The notes beneath the pieces were generated by a model. That model searched no databases. It was not told where the DNA came from and saw nothing but the letters and a program-made list of their open reading frames with translations. A program made the translations under genes and the position numbers. Shown piece by piece: positions 22,190 through 35,370 of a stretch of 64,000 nucleotides of DNA. Every line of letters begins with the position of its first letter. The stretch's first letter is position 1. This stretch comes from Montifringilla adamsi (Eukaryota; Chordata; Aves; Passeriformes; Passeridae), in assembly GCA_017590115.1 (NCBI GenBank), contig JAGGNK010000002.1, forward strand, positions 19,215,264 to 19,279,263. The letters run 5' to 3'.

Positions 22190-24850
22190 TTTCTTCCCTC
22201 ATTCCATAACTATATTAAGTTAATCAGCAGTAAGCAAAAAAATACAGCAATATCTGCCTACATTTGAGTCACTAATTATACATGACAATTTTAAAATTTT
22301 TGCTCTGCTGTGCATTTAATTTGCCCACTTTGGAACGAGACATCAGGACTTTATTTCTAAATGCATTGATTAAATTGTGTCTCTGCTTTTGCAGCCAGAA
22401 ATACAGCAGCTTTCCTCTCTGTGTAGGTAATGAGGCATCCAACGCCCTGGAATTCATTTAAAAATTTGTATTCCATCGTAATTATCTCCAGTCATTGTCC
22501 ATAATAAAACAATTTGTTATAGATCAAATACTGTGCATACAGATAGATGGATTTGCTGTCACGAGTGTCTCTTAAACTCACAAAAGGGAATAAAACTCAG
22601 AGTCCAGGGAAAAAATCTGTTCCCCGGAAGGTGTTATCCTGTCAGTGCTACGGGGTAATTTACAGGATCTGCCACATATAGGAGTCCGTGGCTTGACTTT
22701 TTTGGGTTTTATGAGCTAAAGAACAGAAGCAGGGTCACTGGAGAGATTAAGTTTCCTTTCTGCACTAACATTAGGGAGGCAGACAGAGAGAGACACGGCA
22801 AATAAATGCTCTGCTCTACCCTGAAAATTAAAATACAGCTGGATGACGACTCTGACGGTGCCAGCTTTACAGGGCTCACAGACTCCCAGCACAGCCACGG
22901 GCACAGAGCACTTGTACCCCTAGCATTTGACCAAACAAGGAATTGGAAATTGTTTTCTTGTCTTTTTTGCTTCTTGATTTGCTTTTTAACAAAACAAAAA
23001 GCTGCTGCCGTCCGTGCAGAGCACAGGGAGATCAGCAGTAAATTCTTCTGCTGATGCATTCATCTGCAAGGAAGCTGGGTTCAGTGAGGTACCAATGCCA
23101 GTGGAGTAGCACAAGGAAGATTTTTCCCTTCCTCTGTGCTACAAACAATAAAAAATTCAGTGATAATTTACTCCAGAGTGCAGCACCCAAAGCAGGAGCA
23201 CAGGTTTAAAAGGGTTAAAACAGGAGCACTGCTTCAAAAGCACACACACGAGGAATAAGGAAAAATAAAACTGGAGGCATATTCAATTTTAAAATATTTT
23301 CTTTTGATAGGTTATAATTGTAAATCAGAGGGAGAAGTCAGATTTCAAATTCTGCCTGCACTTTTTGTACGTCTGCACTTTTGATTTATCCAAGTTACAT
23401 GGGAGCAGAAGAGGCAATGTTTGCCTCTATGCCTCTGAAATAAAGAGATAAAACCTTGCTTTGCAATGACAACAAGATATGCAGGCTAAACTAAGAAAGT
23501 CTCTCTCTCTTTTTTTTTTTTTAATTTTTTTTTCCCCTCTCTGCTTCCTGCAGAAAAATAATAAATTTTACATTTGCAAGTCTATTCTGGAGCAAAATAA
23601 TATTCATTGCAGAAAGGGAATTTGACCTGATAAATCAGCTTTCTGCAGCTCTTGCTTGAAGTGGCTCATGCTAATGTTTGAATGAGTTTCCTTTACCTAC
23701 ACATTTTTGTTAACTGGTTTAATAAATGATGGCAGACCTTTAAAACCTGATCGGAGCTGTACAGGGTACAGCCAAACAAGGTAAAGGCACAATATTTTAG
23801 TGCTTTCAATAGAAAGAATCTAATTTATTTTTTAATCATTATTATCATAATCATGAAATGAATAGCTGAAGTTTAGTGCTCTTTAGTGGTTCTTTTTCAA
23901 AGTAAACTGCAAAAGCAGACAGAAACCTTTTAAATCCAGAAACTATTTTGAACCAGTTAGTTGGAAAAACTAAATTAAAATATTGTACTAATATACTAAG
24001 ATCATGGAGTAATTTAAAACTGCAGCAAAACAGCAAGAGGAAAATTAAGACAAACAAATGATTTTTTCAACTAAATTATTTGAGATAGTTTATGGTATTA
24101 AATTGTCTCCTTCTTTCCACACTTTCTTACAAAGCATTTGCTACCAAAACATCAACGACTTTACATTTCTTGGGAGGTGGCTGATGGGATCAAAATGCCA
24201 TTTCTTGAACCAGAGAACAAACCAGGTTCGTGCCCTGCAGTGTTGTAGGTGTTGTTATGAAGTGATGGACGGATAAGACAAGTGTACTCTATTGTGAACA
24301 AATTGTGAGATACCAAAGGGATAGTCCCTTAAAAAATAACACCACGTTATTTATATTTTAAAAGTAAATTTCACAATTTTGCATGAATAGTTGTATTTAG
24401 GTATTTACTGCGTTTAACATTATTGCAGAAATCTAAACTAGATATGTAGATTCTGCTTTTTTTCTTTAATTGGGATCCATAGAAAATACAAACTAATTAG
24501 CCACATGTATCAAAATTATTAATGTAACCTCAGCTATTCAGTTGACTTGCATTATACAATATATGATCCAATAAATTAGGTAACATAACAAAACCAAAAA
24601 AAAGGCTTCAGTCTCAGTACAAATTAAACTATAAAACATTGTACTCAGTGCTTGAAAACACCCCATCTTTCATTTCTAAATTATTTAAAAACTAATAAAG
24701 GTGGATTCAAAAAGTAAGGAAAACAAACTTATTCCAATTTGGTGTGAAAAATAATTGAACCTGAAAATTTTATGAAAGGACTTTGTCTAAACAGAGCTAC
24801 AAAGCACAAACAGAACATAGTGATTACAAAATAGCCACAATCATCTGACT
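22190..24850. other. AT-rich noncoding block, possible conserved elements
   Basis: Long AT-rich unique region with few open frames and no transposon signature. It includes homeodomain-type TAATTA/ATTA cores (TCACTAATTATACATG near 22270, AATTATTAATGTAACC near 24510) and a CT/T-rich low-complexity stretch at 23500-23534. In texture it resembles gene-desert regulatory DNA of the kind expected near ZIC genes. That is inference from composition and presumed synteny, and no conservation was measured. Confidence 0.3.
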
Positions 24851-26033
24851 GGGTTTTTACGTGCTAGATGCTTGTAAAAAAATGGAGATTATAAACTGAG
24901 CACCATAAACCTCCACAGAGTCGAGAGAAGAAAAACCCCCAGACTCAAGAACAGAATTGCTCTGCTCCCTCCCTGTGCTGCAGCCTTCCACCGAGAGAAG
25001 GCTTTTAACCAAATCTGGCTGCAGGGCAGCAGTGGAGACTGGAAGAAATACAGGTTTGTCCTGCACTTTCTCGTAGCAGTGCGAGAAGAGACCCTGGGGT
25101 CCGTCGGTCACAGCGCAGAATTCCTTCCAGTGCCTGCTACAGAGCTGAGCTGAGCAGCACAAATTAACCAGAGCTGGTTTCTGAAGTGGAGGGGGGACAC
25201 CGTCCCCACCTGTGCCCCACTTCGCCCCACGGCCCGCTAAGGAGAAATCCTCCGACACCCAGCACAGGGAGAAACTCACACAAAAGGAAACAGCAAACTT
25301 CTGTTTAAAAGTAGTGACAGAGGCAACAATGGATACTCCAGAAAAAGCAGACAGCGCTTCAAGAATTTATGTAATTAAATTAATCTGGTGCTTATTCTCT
25401 AAAACATCACTCCTGAATTTAAAAAATCCATTCAACCCAACTCTACATTTAAAAACCGCTGCAAATCTTAAAAAAATTAACTGATGAGGATTAGGAAAAA
25501 AAAAGACCAGCAGAAATCCCCAAAGCAGCCTCCCCAGCTGAATCACTCACACCAAATAGTGAAAATACTGGAAATTTGCATAAACTTTGAGGAGAAATTT
25601 GTGGTTTGTAGTGGTGGTTGTTTAGGAGCTACACTAAGCAAGAAGCCATGGCAGAAACCGCCACAGTTTGCAAAGGTAACGCTACCCAAACCAACACCGC
25701 CTTTTTTTTTTTTTTTTTTTTTTTTAATACCTTGGTGCCCCCTTTTGGTCTATACAGTTCAAGGCATTTTTTCCCCGTTTAAAAATTTAATCACAAAAAT
25801 ACAGTAACTTTTCACTAGTGAAGTCTTAATCGAGAGTCTCATGGCTGCTCCATCTTGCTGACAGTCCACTGTCCCTGCCATCGATTTACCCCTGAGAACA
25901 CGCACGAGCAGCAGCTAAGGTCAAAGGAACGGGCTGATTTCCATTAGAAAAATTGCCCCAGTGCAAAACCCTGCTTTATATAGTTATCTTTATAGACACT
26001 AGGAAAAAAATTTAAATAATAAAATTTTTTTTT
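24851..26033. other. Noncoding sequence with T24 run
   Basis: Mixed sequence without exons. A T24 homopolymer lies at 25702-25725. A 140-codon minus-strand frame (24857-25279) over the GC-richer part has no recognisable similarity. Confidence 0.5.
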
Positions 26034-26158
26034 AAAAAAAGAGAGGAAAAAAAGAAAAAAGGAAAAGAGAAAAGAAAAGAAAAAAGAAAAGGAAAAAAGA
26101 AAAAAAGAAAAAAAAGAAAAGAAGAAAAGAAAAGAAGAAAAGGAAAAGAAAAGAAAAG

Positions 26159-26189
<31 letters not shown>

Positions 26190-26238
26190 GAAAAGAAAAG
26201 AAGAAAAGGAAAAAAAGAGAAAAAAAGAAAAAAAAAGA
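26034..26238. repeat. 205-bp uninterrupted homopurine tract, (AAAAG)n core
   Basis: Every base from 26034 to 26238 is A or G on the plus strand. It consists of AAAAG/AAAAAG-type units with GAAGAAAAG variants; the regular AAAAG core spans about 26141-26182. Long homopurine runs with mirror symmetry can form triplex (H-DNA). Minus-strand open frames here encode only Phe/Ser/Leu runs and are artefacts. Confidence 0.97.
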
Positions 26239-26960
26239 CCCATTCATTACCTTTGCTACAGTACACTCAATGGGGGAAGGCTGAGCGGGTGTGCAGATGA
26301 TAACTTTGCCTTGCTACATTTGTGTGTGCAACCCTGAGGAGAGGAAAGCTCCCCAGAAGCGCGAGCCTGTGCTCGGGTCCGGGCTCTTGGCATGCTGCTA
26401 GCACCCAAACCTCACTGAGGAGAAGAAAGCGAAGTTTGATATATATTAATTAGACCAAAAAAAAAGAAGTCTCATCCTGACGACTTTCATATTGCGGTGC
26501 TAGTAATTATGCCACAGAAACAAGATCTTTCCACGTTCAACATCACTGTGTGAAGACGAGCTTATTTCCAGCAGGGATATTGAGTCCTGCCATCTGAAGG
26601 GCCAATCAAGTGTGAAGTACAGTATAGTTTTAGACTCAATTGAAAGGAAAAAGCTTGACTACTAGTTCATAGCATGACAACTTTCATGGATTAGCTCAGA
26701 CCCTATTCTACTCTGTGAAAGGGTATCACAGCATGAAGACAGTTTTCAATGCACTAAACTTTAATAGCTGAGTGGGGGAGCCAAAGCTTCCTTTTGGTCT
26801 CTATAGAAACAGTATAGCCAAAATTTGAGCCAAAATTAAGATTCCTTGGTTTCAGTCCTGTATTTACTCTCCAAGATCCCTATTCACAAGAATTCTTCAG
26901 ACTATATATATATATATATAGATATCCACACATATAAAAATATAATTACAGAGAAAACTA
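26239..26960. other. Noncoding block with (TA)n, possible conserved element
   Basis: From about 26440 to 26830 lies unique balanced-AT sequence (CGACTTTCATATTGCGGTGC, TAGTAATTATGCCACAG) lacking open frames and repeats, similar in feel to a conserved noncoding element. It ends in a TA dinucleotide run at 26903-26920. No gene seen. Confidence 0.35.
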
Positions 26961-29900
26961 CATACATGCTTGTGCATGCCATTTTTCCAATGGAAGATGA
27001 AGTGAGTTAAATGTAAGTAACTAATTCCCCAGAGCCCCACCACTGCTCTGCAGTGTCCCCAGAGTCCTGGAAGGAAGCACTGGGTGCAGAGAAGCGCCCG
27101 AGGAGGCATCACCAGCACTCACTGGGTTTTCTCTCCTGTCCCAGCTGCAGAGCTGTGCACCCTGCATACCCCCATCCCACCACACCCCATTAGCATGCTC
27201 CAGAAAAGTTGGAGATTTTATTTCCTGCACTGAGCATCTCCATAGGGAATGCCGTGTTTTGGCTGTTGAGGCCACAGGCTGATGCAAACTTAACCTGCAG
27301 TGGCAGAGAACAACAGTGTCCAACCCATCAGCAGAAGTTCCCCACCTGCATTTTAAGAGAAGCACTCTCATGACGAAATTAAGTTCTGAGAACAAGGAAA
27401 AGACACTCTCCCACAGCAAACTCTTCCCCCAGTCCTCCTGCCCAGCCCTTGTGGAGATGCAGGTGGGTTCCTGCAGGCACTGTGCCTGCAGGGCACAGGG
27501 GACACAGGGCCAGCCTGTGCCACAGGGGTGTGCCCATCACACAGGGGTGCAGAGCTAGCAGAGCCAGCTCCTTCCAGCATTAACCTCCTTCCTTGTTTCA
27601 CACTTGACTGTGCATTTCCCAACTACAGTTCCCAGCAAACATTACCCCTGTACACTGACATGCAGGCAAACACATTTTCTCTTCCCACCTCTTACACATC
27701 CTCTCTCTGCGATCCTTTGATGTGAGCTGCCAGACCGGGGCTGGGCGTCCCCGGGGATGTCACCTGCAGGTGCACATGCGTGCTGTCCCCCCGTCCTGTT
27801 CAGGTCTGGCACCTGTGCCTGGGCACTGGCAGGGGCAATCTTGCTCCTTCTGTAAACTTGGCTGGGCCACAGATGCCTTTCTCCCCCTCTTCCCTCGCCA
27901 CACCATCAGAATGTATGAGTGCCTCCTATGGAGAGTCTACATTTCCCTATAATGCGCCTACCCTCCCTTTCTGGAGCACTAATCCTAAGTCACCAGAGCC
28001 AGAAACTTGCCTTGCGTGGCTAGAGAAGTGATTCCACACCCCCACTTTGGGTCTGAAATTAATCCAGCTCTGGGCAAGGTCTCTCCACAGCATCTGTGCT
28101 ATCAGAGCTGTGTAATTTCTGCACAGATGCAGGTTTTGATGAGGTTTCCATTGTCAAAGCAGGGCCATCCCTGGGGTTCTAACAACCCTGACCAGCCCTC
28201 CTTGGCCATGCAGAGAGCCAGGATCAGCCCAAGGCAATCTCCTCTTGGGCAGGGAGCTGGTGTGGGAGCATGGACTTTCCACAGGGATTGCAGCTGGCTG
28301 CACATGGAGGAGCTGTGCTGCCCCAGCTGCCCTGCTCATTTCTCCCAAGGCTCTCCCAGGGCCCTGCTCTGCTGTGCCCTGGGAGTCCCACAGACCCTGG
28401 CATCACCCCCCAGGCCTCACCTCGGCAGCACCACGGCAAGATCCAGGACTCCCCGCAAGGCTAAGGAAAGCCCAACGTCACCCCTCTTCTGCCAAACCCC
28501 TCCCCGCACACTGCCATGTACCTCTGCTACAGGGGTTCTGCAGAGACAAATTCTGCATAAAAAGTTCACCTACTCACAAAGAAACAGAAATTGCACATTA
28601 CTTCGTTAAGCCAGCATGGCTCAAAGCTGCTCTGTCTTCTTTCCTCACTGCTGCAGAGTCACAAAGTCCCAGGACCAGCAGCTTCGCCACTCTCCCAGTA
28701 CATGCACCCAGAGGAGCAAAGAGCTGCTTGCTGTGAAACACCCCTCCCCTTTGGGACCCTCTGTCCAACTGTTCCCAGGTGAAAAGTGAGGTTCTGGGGC
28801 CACAAAGAGCAGCCAAAACCAATAGACACCTAGATGTCCTTAATAAATAAATGTCCTAAATAAATCAGTGATAACCACATCCCACGTGAAGCCTGCCTAC
28901 TTGGGCATCACTTCAGAGCTTGAGTGCATGGCTCCAGTTTTCTGAAGACCCCACCTGAGTGCTCCAACCTCACAGATGAGCAAACACCTGCACCCAGCAG
29001 AAAAACCATCAGCACCTTGCTGTGTGATAAACAAACTCACATTCCCTCCTGGAGGAGGCACCTTGGGACCAGCCAGGCCTGTTCAGGGGCTTGCTGTCAG
29101 CAGAGGCTGTGGTGGCACGCTGGGCAGCTGCTGGAAAGCTCAGCACTGTGTGAGGCTGGAGGGAAAGTTGCCTGGTCATAGCCCTCCTGCTTCAGGCTGG
29201 ACCACAGCCTCCAAGGCCATCTCCACCCGGATGATGTGCACCTGGCAGCAGCAATCTGGGGAAAAATCTGTCCTTGGAAAGCAGTGACTTTTCTTGTCCC
29301 CTGGTAAAAGGGATGAAATCCCTGTGGTCTTGGCGTCAGCAAAATTGCCTTTGATGCTCAGACCCACTCATCATTAGGACTGTAAGCAGAAATTAGAGAG
29401 ACATGCTTATGGTTAAACACTATTTCCTCTGTTGGTTAAACACTGCCTACTTCTCTCTCCATTAGGAACAACATCTCCAAAGCCCCAGGGTGTAATAATA
29501 ACCCTGAATGGAGACTTTTTCCTTTGTGCAGTGCTCAGCTATGGAGGGAAACAATTTGCAGTTTAAATTATTTCATTTCAACAGGTTTGAGAAAGCCATG
29601 CTGCAGTAATTACACCCACAGCGGACAGGTCCTGTACCCCCCAGTCACTTCCTGAGCAGCCAAATATTTTTCCAAGGCTTGGATCAGGCCCAGTGCACCA
29701 AGACCAGTCATTTTTGCACAGACAGAAAGACCAAGATGTGGTCCATGGGCGCACACTGACAGCTCAATCGATGGCTGGGCTCCTGCCACGGCAGCCATGT
29801 GCACGGGGGGATGAGTCAATGGTTTTATTTAAACCTGCTCCCAGGGCCCTCGGGCCCTGCGTGTGTCACGGTGTTAGACGCCATCGACGCCGCAGCAACT

Positions 29901-32900
29901 TCCTTGCAGGACATCAAAGCACACTGGAGCAAATCCCTCATGTGTGAAGGCAAAGCCAGCCTTTTGCACTGAGGAATCCCCTCTATTCAGCCCAGAGAGT
30001 TTGTGTTTGGAGTCAGACCAGACAGACATCAGTGTGGCCAAGCCCTACAGGCGGGGTGAAGCGATGGTGACAGCCAGCCTGAGCATGCCACTGCCACCCA
30101 GCCTCAGCCCAGGGGCAGAGGAGGATTTGGGAGCTGAGAGCAGGAGGCAAGTTTGCCTCTCTGCAAGCACCCAAAGGGGAAGGAGCCCAGCAAGGCTCAC
30201 GCAGGATGGGTGAAAGCTGGCAGTGCCATCCCCGGAGCAAAGCAGGGACATGATGCTGGGAAAGCCCAACTCCTCTGCTCCTCCAGCCAAAGCAAAGGCA
30301 GCTCTGCCACTGGCCTGGCTCAGCAGAGATGTCCGAGAGCAAAAACCACCCAGCACCACACAAGTTCTGAGAAAAGCCAAGAATGGTTGATTACAGCCAG
30401 GAGCTGATTGGTGCCAGCTGCCACGGGCACAGGAAGGCACCAGTCCTCCCTGCAGGAATGATGCATGCATCCTGCACCTCCAGGTACGCTTCAGGTCTTG
30501 GTTTGGTGCCGTGAGACCCTGCACTGCCTCCAAGGACACCTCTGTGCCAAAAATGAAACACTGCTGGAAGTCTCACTCTGCTTCAGTTTCTCCTCCTCAT
30601 TCAGCTGGAGACTCCCAAATGGCTCTTAGTCTGATAATCCTTTTGTCCAAGGCATATCTGCTTCTTGTGTTCTCTGTTCGGTCTGCAACCCAGCCTTTCC
30701 CCGGGTGGAATCATCTAAAGGATCTCTCGCACTTTTTGCTGCCCAACTTTTGTCGTATTTGAGGCATAAACTGTTTGATAGATTCTGAACGGTTGCCTTT
30801 GTTTCCCCAAAAAGGTGCTATTTTGTTCACAAACACTCCAAGGAGCTCAGCAGTCTCTTTTCCTACATCTCTTTTCATCATTTTAGCACAAAAGCAAAAG
30901 CTTTTGAAATCCCCATTTCATGTTGGTCTATGAGGTATCTGAATTCCTTCCACATGTGAGGCCTGAGTCTGAACATGAGCTCACCCCAAAAATCTCAAGT
31001 TTGCAATTTAGGCATTTTCCTTTGATGCATTATTTAAATATACATTTTAATTATTAATTGAGACAGCTTAGCACTGTAATTTAACAGCCAAACCCTGCAT
31101 TGGGACAGATCCTCACCTGCTGCAAATCCAGGCTGCTCCCATCCCAGCACCCCAGCTTTCCTGCCCCTTCATCCTCCACTCCCACCAAAGCACTTCGTTG
31201 AATTATTTCAACAAGCTTCTCTAATTGGAGTTCAAAGAATTCAGCTAATGAAATATTTAAACATTTCTGTACTCAAAATTAATCAATTTAGAAAACACCT
31301 GGAGAAAACAAAATGATAGTTTTATGAAAAATCATGCTTCACAATTAATCTCTGGTGGAAAAAATGTGCCCCTGCTGTTTAATTTAAGAAAGAAATGGTC
31401 ACCTATTACTTTTCTTGATTTCATGAGAAGTGGGAGACCTCTACATATGTTTTACCCTCTTTGTTCCTACATTTCCCAACCTGTTTAGTTGCAGTCATCA
31501 TTCCTACAAGAACGGAGTGATGATTTTTCTGTTCCTAGCCCAGATGGGTCCATCCTTCCTCGCTGCACTCCTGCACCAAGAGCAGAGCAAAACCTTTTCC
31601 ATGGCTTCCCCATGTGTGGAGAGAGCCCCAAGCAAAGTCACACTTCCCTGCTCATCTCCTGTCTCCCTGGGACTAGAGATTCCTCCTCCTCAAACGTCCT
31701 TTCATCAGGTCAGCGCTGTGCTTACGAAGTCTAACAGAAGGGTGCAAAGGAGCAATGAGCATCATCTGAGGCAAGTGGAAGGGGAATGCTACATCCAGCC
31801 TGTTAGATGGCAAGAGCGCTCAGGAACAGGACTGTGGCTCAGGCTGCCAGGAGAAGGGAGCAGCCCTGGGAAAACTGCCGGTGCTGGGGGAATGCAGGGA
31901 CCCACCCTGCCTCTGTGCCCCCAGATCTTGGGAGCACAACTACAGTTTGGGATCCCGAGCACTCAAATCCAGGATTCCTGCTGAATTTGGAGTGTTGAAT
32001 GGGGAGTTTCAGGGTGCTGAGTGAAGTGCAGGGAAGGCAGACTGCAGCCAGGGGGGTCAGCCCTGCCCGCAGCAGGTGCCCAGGGGTACAGTCACCTCTG
32101 CCCAGTGGGATCTCCTACACATCACCACTGGAGCTCTTAGAGGGGAAAATTAGAAGACCAGAAGAATGTATGGCCTGCATACATTCAACAGCAACCTACT
32201 TGATCCTGGCCCCCAAACAAATCCCTGTTTATTCCAACAGATGAACAGGAGCCTGGACCAGCCATGCCCATGCCACAAGCACCAGTTTAACACATGCCCC
32301 TTAGCATTTCAGACATCTCCCTGATGCAGATCTCTGCTGTCCACCAGGAATTGCTAAAGGTGACCAGCAAGCAGCTCCCTGGCATTTCCCATGTTATCCC
32401 TCCCTGGGTGTGCATTGATAGCCAGGAGGAGCTGCTGCCTGCAGTGCTGGAAAAGCAGGGGCTGTGGAAAAAAAACAGAATTTGCTGCTGCTGGATACCC
32501 ACAGAGGAGCCAGCGGTTGATTTATTAAGGCTGTGCTTTGGGTTAAAGTCATATGCTCTCCAAACCATAATTAACTGCCATGCTAAAAAAAAATTAAATA
32601 AAATTACACTAAAGAAGAGCCCAGAGGCTGCCCCAACGTGATGCACTTTGTGTGATTACCCAGCACAGCACGAGGGTTGGACCTCGCGGGCTGAAGTCAC
32701 TCATCATGTTCACCAGCACCAAATTCCTCCACCCTGAATCTCCTGCCTTTCATTTCTGCTCCCTGGGCTGCCAACAGCAAAGAGATCCGAGCATGCAGGA
32801 GGGCTCGATATGCCCAGAAGATGTCACAAACCCCCGCCCTGGGGAGCACTTCCATTTTGTCTCAGTGGCTGTAAAGGAGAGTTGCTATCATTGCTGCCTG

Positions 32901-35370
32901 TTCATCTGCCCTCGGCCCCTGTCAGCTGCCCATGTCTGCCACTGACCAGATATGATTTGCTCACCCTACACACACAGACACTCGCCAAAAGTTAAGGCAA
33001 TTCCAGCAAAAATTTCTCTACCTGCAATGGACACCGGGATGCCCACAGCACCTAAGAATCTGGTAAATTAGCTGCATGCAGTGAAATGGAATTTGGTTTC
33101 CTTTCCACAAAACCATGAAGATATTTATATATAATTTATCTTTCTAAGTTGTCATGTGGCAAAAGACCTCTCGCTGTGAGGCAAGCTTCTCTTCCTACTT
33201 AGAGAGAATTACGTGATTAAATAGAGACCTGAAAAGTTGTGAACAAGCATTGAAGAAGAAAAGGTTTCCTCTTAAAGCCTTAATGAAGTGGGTTCATTCC
33301 TCCTCCAACATCAACTTAGCCTTGTGTAGTTTGTTTTCACTCTGGTTAATCACTGACCAAAGCTGTAGTGCGGACCACCAGTTTCCAATAACCCATAAAA
33401 GGCAGATCAGAAGCTATTGTTCTTTTCTGTAGGGCTTAGCAGACAACAGCTGAATAAACCTGTTCAAAGTCAGAACAGTCAAGGAGGAACAGAAGCCCAG
33501 CCATCGGCTGCAGGGAATCCTGAAAAGGAAATTCATTTATTATGACATAATTGATAGCACACACGCAAATACAGCACGCGGACCTGGTGCAGTCCCGGGT
33601 AATTAAACACAGAGCAATTACCGGGCCGCACTTAGAGATGGTGATGTTGTTGCAAAGGAAAAATTTGTGCCTGCTTGCTCCTCATGGATGCGAACACTTA
33701 GTGGGTGCTCCTGGCATCCTGTGACTGCAATTTTGGGAAAAATCTTTCCATGGGGCAGAAGAGGTGAAAAAGAGATACGCATGCAAGTGTGGTTTGGAAA
33801 CAGCACCCCTTAACAAGCCCTTAAAACTGTGAGAGCTGAGGTGGAAAGGGCTGGAATGTGCTGGAAAAAGAAAAAGTGGCTGCTCCTGGTGAAGGATTCA
33901 GGGAAGTATGAATGCAACCTCCTAAAGGAGGCACATTTGGTCTTGTTTCATTTGGATTTGCAGCACTTCTAAACATGCACAGGGGGTTCTTGGGGTGCAA
34001 GAGGAGTCTCTGATGCCATGAAAGTTCATCCCTGTCCTACAATTACCTAGCCAAAAGGAAAAGTTTTGCAACAACATAACTATCCCCTGAAATAAAAAAA
34101 AAAAATTGTTAAGTGAAGCATTGGGATAGTGCTTTTGCTCCAAATTTACTTCTGCCCCTTCCCAAAACGTCATGTGAGAGCCTCCCTGGAGGCTGTGCCC
34201 CTCCAGTTCACAGCAGGGACTCCATCACTCCCTTCTGCCCTGAGACACTTCTCAAGCCCCATCCCAAGCAGGGTCCAGCTGAGGGAACAAGGCTGCTACA
34301 GCAAATTTAAAGAAAGGACAAATCAACCCCACAGCAAGCCTGAACAGACTTGCTGGTGACAAGATGATGAGGAGGAACATGTACCCTCCAACCCATGGAG
34401 CAAGGTCTAGGTCAGCCAAGTGTGCCCTGCCCCAAAATTTTTGAAGCCTGCTTGAAAGTAAGTGGCTCATCCCCTTCACCCCTGCACTGGAGCCAGCAGC
34501 CAGGGTGAGATCTCATGCTTTTATGGTGGGAGGGGAGGGAGGATTCTCATCCCTGTGTCTGAGAGAGGACCCTCCCCACGGTCCCTTCCCAAGGCAAACA
34601 ACAGCACCAGGCTCACTCCATCTGCTCCAGCAGCTCCTTTTTCCTGCTGGGTGTCATTTCTATTCTCCACACTGCTGACAGTGAGCCCTGCCTGAGCGCT
34701 GCTCTCCAGCACACCCAGGGCAGGACCTGCCTTCCACTACCTCTCCTGTGCAGCCCAGTCCCAGCTTGTCTTCCAGCTGAGGCAAAAGGATTTCCAGCAT
34801 CACTGAGAACTGTCCACAAATAAAACAGCAGGACCCGTCCCAGTGAAGGTAGATGCCAGGCTCTGCTCCTCCCAGGGGATGATACACTCAGGTTAATGGG
34901 AAATTTATGACACACAAAACTTGTGGTTTCAGGGAAAACAGCAGCCATGAGGGGAAAAGCAGGCACCAGGGGGACAGGGTGAAATCCCTGTGGGGAGCTG
35001 CTCTGGAGCGATGCAGGCAACAGATTTTGGAGGTCCCTTGGGAGAGACATGGCACTGGCTTTGGTCTTGGTGGGGGGAAGAAAGAAGTGGAAAGATTCAG
35101 GGAAAACCAGTAGGAGTCAAAGCAGCTGTTCTCTCACCCCATTTCTTGCCTGAGATAAAGCAAAATAAGTAAGTGAAATGTGTGGGTAAAAATAAAGATT
35201 AAAGAATAATCAGCAGAGACTGATGAAGAGCAAGGAAGTGTTTGGCTGAAACAAGGATTTGTTGTTGCTGCTGCCTGGAGCAGAGAGGGAGGGAGGAAGA
35301 GTGGGGGAAGAGCCACGATTTGTTGAGAGCACCGCAAACTTTTAGACATAATTTTCTATTTTTCAGCAGT
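26961..35370. other. Noncoding sequence, no gene recognised
   Basis: Alternating GC-rich (27000-28600, 28900-30600, 31550-32130, 34150-35100) and AT-rich stretches (30800-31420, 33000-33300). The longest frames are 28007-28609 (+, 200 codons) and 31430-31984 (+, 184 codons). Both are overlapped by frames on other strands, lack conserved motifs and have no convincing splice context. I see no CR1, LTR or RNA gene in this stretch. Confidence 0.45.

Noticed and set aside
25944..26266. Minus-strand frames made of Phe, Ser and Leu runs
   Set aside because: Translation of the homopurine tract; low complexity only.
28007..28609. 200-codon plus-strand frame
   Set aside because: No recognisable domain. 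Its start is not supported by any signal, and overlapping frames on both strands indicate chance in GC-rich DNA.
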